Source of the DNA: Deinococcus ruber
GTDB lineage: Bacteria; Deinococcota; Deinococci; Deinococcales; Deinococcaceae
Length of the DNA: 24,728 nt
Direction: 5' to 3'
Assembly (NCBI RefSeq): GCF_014648095.1
Contig: NZ_BMQL01000066.1
Coordinates: forward strand, 1-24,728
Both the position numbers and the translations under genes were made by a program. Below, piece by piece: positions 22,537-24,728 of this stretch. Positions within the stretch are counted from its first letter, which is position 1; each line of letters opens with the position of its first letter. The notes under the pieces were generated by a model. That model was given only the letters and a program-made list of their open reading frames with translations. It did not search any database and was not told the DNA's origin.

Positions 22537-22806
22537 ATGGGTTGGATTATTACGATTATCGTCGGTGCGCTGTGCGGCTGGCTGGCTAGCATCATCATGA
22601 AGACCGATGCCCAGCAGGGTGCGATTGCCAACATTCTGATCGGCATCGTCGGTTCGGTACTCGCGCAGTGGATTTTTGGCAGCCTGCTCCATATCGGCAG
22701 CAGCACCGTGGCCGGCAGCGGCTTCAGCTTCTGGAGCATCGTCTGGGGCGTCATCGGTTCGGTGGTATTGATCGCTATCCTCAAAGCCCTGCGAGTTTTG
22801 CGCTAA
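22537..22806 (+). CDS. GlsB/YeaQ/YmgE family stress-response membrane protein
   Basis: This encodes an 89-aa membrane protein with three hydrophobic segments: [20 protein letters not shown], a Gly-rich [18 protein letters not shown], and [20 protein letters not shown]. This is the Transglycosylase-associated (GlsB/YeaQ/YmgE) pattern with its usual length and the [11 protein letters not shown] loop after the first helix. Family members are small inner-membrane proteins induced by stress; the mechanism is unclear. The ATG at 22537 is chosen because GGAGG lies 8-9 nt upstream; the frame extends further but those residues are not membrane-like. A single-gene unit ending in a strong terminator. 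Confidence 0.9.
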   Translation: MGWIITIIVGALCGWLASIIMKTDAQQGAIANILIGIVGSVLAQWIFGSLLHIGSSTVAGSGFSFWSIVWGVIGSVVLIAILKALRVLR

Positions 22807-22827
22807 CACCGTTCATCTCTCGTTCTC

Positions 22828-22857
22828 CTGCCGGGTGCACTGTCCGGCAGTTTTTTT
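22828..22857 (+). terminator. Terminator of the GlsB-type gene
   Basis: CTGCCGG (22828-22834) pairs with CCGGCAG (22844-22850), loop 9 nt, followed by seven T residues (22851-22857), 21 nt after the stop codon. Confidence 0.95.
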
Positions 22858-23009
22858 GTGCCAATGTGGCGGGCCGAAATCTCCAGCTCCCAGATAGCTG
22901 TGCAGCGTTCAGAAGCTCATCCGGCTGCAAGGTGCTGTAGAGCTACTCGGATGTGTCAAAGAGACGAGACGGCTTTCTGTGTATGTCTCGGGTCTTCGGT
23001 GGCGTCCGC
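22858..23009. other. Intergenic gap before the rpmB promoter
   Basis: No gene seen. It contains one imperfect hairpin: AGAC-GAGAC (22962-22970) against GTCTC-GG-GTCT (22985-22995) with a 14-nt loop, ending 14 nt before the rpmB -35. Possible binding site or chance. Confidence 0.4.
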
Positions 23010-23037
23010 TTGAGAACCGCTTCAGATGTGCTATTCT
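23010..23037 (+). promoter_or_regulatory. Promoter of rpmB
   Basis: TTGAGA (23010-23015) and TATTCT (23032-23037) are 16 nt apart. Transcription from about 23044 gives a ~140-nt leader before rpmB, long for a single ribosomal protein gene. Confidence 0.6.
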
Positions 23038-23185
23038 TCTTCAGCTTGTCCGGCGACAGCCACAGGCCCGATGACCCTTCCAAGTCGCCTTCCGTACCTC
23101 ATGGGCGCAGGCTGCTGGGGCGCGGAGCCGCTTTGGCTGAGAACCCAACACCCGGACTGAAGAACCAAAGAGAAGGAGCATCAAT

Positions 23186-23407
23186 ATGTCGAAAGTGTGC
23201 GAAATGTGCGGCAAGGGGCCAATCGTGGTCAACTCTGTCATCCGCCGTGGTAAGGCTCGTGCAGCGGGCGGCGTGGGCCGTAAGGTCACCGGTGTCAGCA
23301 AGACCCGTCAGCTTCCCAACCTTCAGCGTGTCACCGTGCGTCAGAACGGCCTGAGCGTGCGCCTGCGTATCTGCACCAAGTGCATGAAAAACGCTTACGC
23401 TGCCTGA
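23186..23407 (+). CDS. rpmB: 50S ribosomal protein L28
   Basis: This encodes a 73-aa basic ribosomal protein of the large subunit. It starts [20 protein letters not shown] and has the L28 core [12 protein letters not shown] and the end [14 protein letters not shown]. Four cysteines in two C-x-x-C pairs (C5/C8 and near C63/C66) form the zinc ribbon of the zinc-type (C+) L28. AAGGAG lies 7 nt before the ATG. Monocistronic with its own promoter, long leader and terminator. Zinc-type copies are often replaced by non-zinc copies under zinc limitation elsewhere in a genome; none is seen here. Confidence 0.97.
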   Translation: MSKVCEMCGKGPIVVNSVIRRGKARAAGGVGRKVTGVSKTRQLPNLQRVTVRQNGLSVRLRICTKCMKNAYAA

Positions 23408-23422
23408 GTCGTCACCATCACC

Positions 23423-23460
23423 AAGCTGGCCCCGATGAACTGTCGGGGCCAGCTTTCTTT
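23423..23460 (+). terminator. Terminator of rpmB
   Basis: AAGCTGGCCCCGA (23423-23435) pairs with TCGGGGCCAGCTT (23443-23455), loop 7 nt, followed by TCTTT. It starts 16 nt after the stop. The reverse strand lacks a U-tract. Confidence 0.9.
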
Positions 23461-23487
23461 GATGTGGTGCGGAGGGAAAGGGTGTCT

Positions 23488-23516
23488 GCGTGCTGCCGAC
23501 TGGCCAGACAGCACGC
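23488..23516 (-). terminator. Possible terminator hairpin of lspA
   Basis: GCGTGCTG (23488-23495) and CAGCACGC (23509-23516) form an 8-bp stem with a 13-nt loop, starting 7 nt past the lspA stop on the minus strand. It is followed by AGACACCCTTTCCCT, not a true U-tract, so termination efficiency is doubtful. Confidence 0.35.
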
Positions 23517-23522
23517 CTTCTG

Positions 23523-24050
23523 TCAGAGCCGGTTGCCTGGGCGGCGATCCGGCACGAAGCTCAGCACGATCAGCAGCAGAGTTCCCACCACCACGCACGA
23601 GTCAGCAATATTGAAAATGGGGAATTCGCCTGCCCTAAGGCCGCGTGTGACCACGGACAGCGCCGGTGAATACAACATGTCGGTCACGCGTCCCAGAAAC
23701 AGGCCGTCGATGGTATTTCCAATAGCTCCGGCGGCGATCAGCCCCAGGATCAGCGCCATGGCACGCGGCTGTGGACGCACGAACAGATACACCAGAATGC
23801 CAAGGCCCACGACTAGGCGCAGACCTGCCAGAATCGCGGTCGATCCCGAGAGCAGACTCCAGGCCGCGCCGGTGTTATAGGTGAGCTGCCAGTTCAGCAG
23901 GCCGGGAATGAACGAAACAGGCGCTTCACCATACGTCAGGTGGGTACGCGCCCAGGCTTTGAGCGCCTGATCTGCACCGACCAGAAGAACTGCCAGAAGC
24001 AGCGGAACCCAGCCAGGCAGGCGGCGGCGTTGAAAGGGATCAGTGGACAC
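23523..24050 (-). CDS. lspA: Lipoprotein signal peptidase II
   Basis: This encodes a 175-aa inner-membrane aspartyl protease that cleaves signal peptides of diacylated prolipoproteins. Four hydrophobic helices. Motifs: [11 protein letters not shown] (59-69), the [19 protein letters not shown] block with catalytic D124, and FPIFNIADS with catalytic D150. The start is uncertain: GTG 24050 is chosen because a CATACT box ends exactly 6 nt before it, as in other leaderless genes here; an in-frame GTG at 24068 adds six residues. No ribosome site fits either. Divergent from luxS with 114 nt between starts; convergent with rpmB. Confidence 0.92.
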   Translation of the reverse strand: MSTDPFQRRRLPGWVPLLLAVLLVGADQALKAWARTHLTYGEAPVSFIPGLLNWQLTYNTGAAWSLLSGSTAILAGLRLVVGLGILVYLFVRPQPRAMALILGLIAAGAIGNTIDGLFLGRVTDMLYSPALSVVTRGLRAGEFPIFNIADSCVVVGTLLLIVLSFVPDRRPGNRL

Positions 24051-24164
24051 CGAGTCAGTATGCCGCACCTGCCAGGACTCTGCCGCCCCTCCGGAGGGAT
24101 GAGGTGTGCCCGCCTTGTCATGTACCTTCCAACGTTTCAGCAAGATGCACGCCACAATGCAGCT

Positions 24165-24632
24165 ATGGCAAATGTAGAAAGTTTCGATCTCGACCACACC
24201 AAGGTTCATGCCCCGTATGTCCGGTTGGCGGGCCTGAAACGCACGCCCCACGGCGACGCCATCAGTAAATATGATCTGCGTCTGCTCCAGCCGAATCAGG
24301 GGGCTATCGAGCCTGCGGCTATTCATACGCTTGAACATCTGCTGGCGGGCTACCTGCGCGACCATCTGGATCACGTGGTCGATGTGTCGCCAATGGGATG
24401 TCGCACCGGAATGTATATGGCCGTGATCGGTGAACCCGATGAAACAGGTGTATTACAGGCGTTCGAGTCGGCCCTTCAGGATGTGGCGGCCCATGATCGT
24501 CCCATTCCCGGCGTCAGCGAACTGGAGTGCGGGAATTACCGTGACCACGACCTAGCGGCGGCGCGAGAGCATGCCAGAGCAGCGCTGGACGCAGGTTTGA
24601 AGGTGCAGGAGACGGTGCTGCTTCAGCGTTGA
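24165..24632 (+). CDS. luxS: S-ribosylhomocysteine lyase
   Basis: This encodes a 155-aa enzyme that splits S-ribosylhomocysteine to homocysteine and DPD, the precursor of autoinducer-2, in the activated methyl cycle. Metal ligands H54, H58 (HTLEH motif, with E57 as general base) and C122 ([11 protein letters not shown]) are present, as is the catalytic cysteine C79 in GCRTGMYM. Length and motif order are normal. The ATG at 24165 has no AGGAGG; CACAAT ends 6 nt before it, so a leaderless message is possible. Single gene; the promoter region is shared with lspA. Confidence 0.96.
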   Translation: MANVESFDLDHTKVHAPYVRLAGLKRTPHGDAISKYDLRLLQPNQGAIEPAAIHTLEHLLAGYLRDHLDHVVDVSPMGCRTGMYMAVIGEPDETGVLQAFESALQDVAAHDRPIPGVSELECGNYRDHDLAAAREHARAALDAGLKVQETVLLQR

Positions 24633-24676
24633 TTTCGCTGTTTTCATGCGTTTCCGGCAGATGCTGACAGAGGCGC

Positions 24677-24705
24677 TTGACAGGGGCGGGAATCCCCTGT
24701 ATCTT
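24677..24705 (+). promoter_or_regulatory. Consensus promoter facing out of the window
   Basis: TTGACA (24677-24682) is a perfect -35; TATCTT (24700-24705) is the -10 with an ideal 17-nt spacer. The spacer holds a GGGG/CCCC inverted repeat. The expected transcript start (~24712) coincides with a perfect GCCTC-TGAC-GAGGC hairpin (24712-24725). The gene it drives lies outside; a stable RNA operon would fit such strength, but this is inference. Confidence 0.75.
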
Positions 24706-24728
24706 TTCTGAGCCTCTGACGAGGCAGC

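Overview
The window looks like a chromosomal segment of a Deinococcus species. It is GC-rich. It opens with the last 60 bases of a 16S rRNA gene that is closed at once by its own terminator instead of running into a 23S gene. It carries a large multi-TerD stress cluster, and several genes appear to be leaderless, with a TAnnnT-type -10 box ending 5-6 nt before the start codon, as is common in Deinococcus. Species cannot be named from this sequence alone.

Layout. (1) 1-1600: 16S 3' end and terminator, a convergent membrane-anchored SRPBCC protein, and a coupled pair of small genes (DUF2171-like protein plus an acidic peptide). (2) 1680-5400: flavin-uptake locus. An EamA/DMT exporter-like gene overlaps by 4 nt a fused ABC ATPase-permease; an FMN riboswitch follows and controls a periplasmic RibY-like binding protein. 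(3) 5466-8726: a secreted G8-domain beta-helix protein and a divergent AIM24 protein. (4) 8857-17620: one ~8.8 kb minus-strand ter block, in transcription order terD, TerA-like double-domain protein, TerD-vWA protein, TerD family, TerD family, TerC/DUF475, an unknown 251-aa protein, ATP-grasp, TerB. (5) 17881-18930: on the other strand, a 45-aa ORF with a strong ribosome binding site followed in the same frame by a RIO1-type kinase. (6) 19063-20900: a coupled pair, a membrane-anchored molybdopterin-oxidoreductase-fold protein and an orphan histidine kinase. (7) 21004-22043: homoserine kinase thrB preceded by and overlapping a 40-aa ORF. (8) 22537-24728: GlsB/YeaQ-type membrane protein, rpmB, lspA and divergent luxS, then a consensus promoter facing out of the window.

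How it works together. The ter block combines three canonical calcium-motif TerD proteins, two composite proteins with degenerate TerD domains (one with an intact vWA MIDAS), a TerC membrane partner, TerB and an ATP-grasp enzyme, with a RIO kinase divergently placed; this resembles the known Ter stress-response/biosynthetic systems. A terminator directly after terD would let terD be made in excess. At the flavin locus the binding protein is under riboswitch control with a visible Shine-Dalgarno sequestering hairpin, while the membrane/ATPase subunit lies upstream of the switch.

The most notable unexplained items are: a 7-nt-periodic intergenic repeat family (GTGATGN units ending in GAAAC) arranged as inverted arrays at two places in the ter block; two small ORFs (45 and 40 aa) with strong ribosome binding sites; the unrecognised ter-cluster protein; and several strong hairpins without U-tracts in intergenic gaps.
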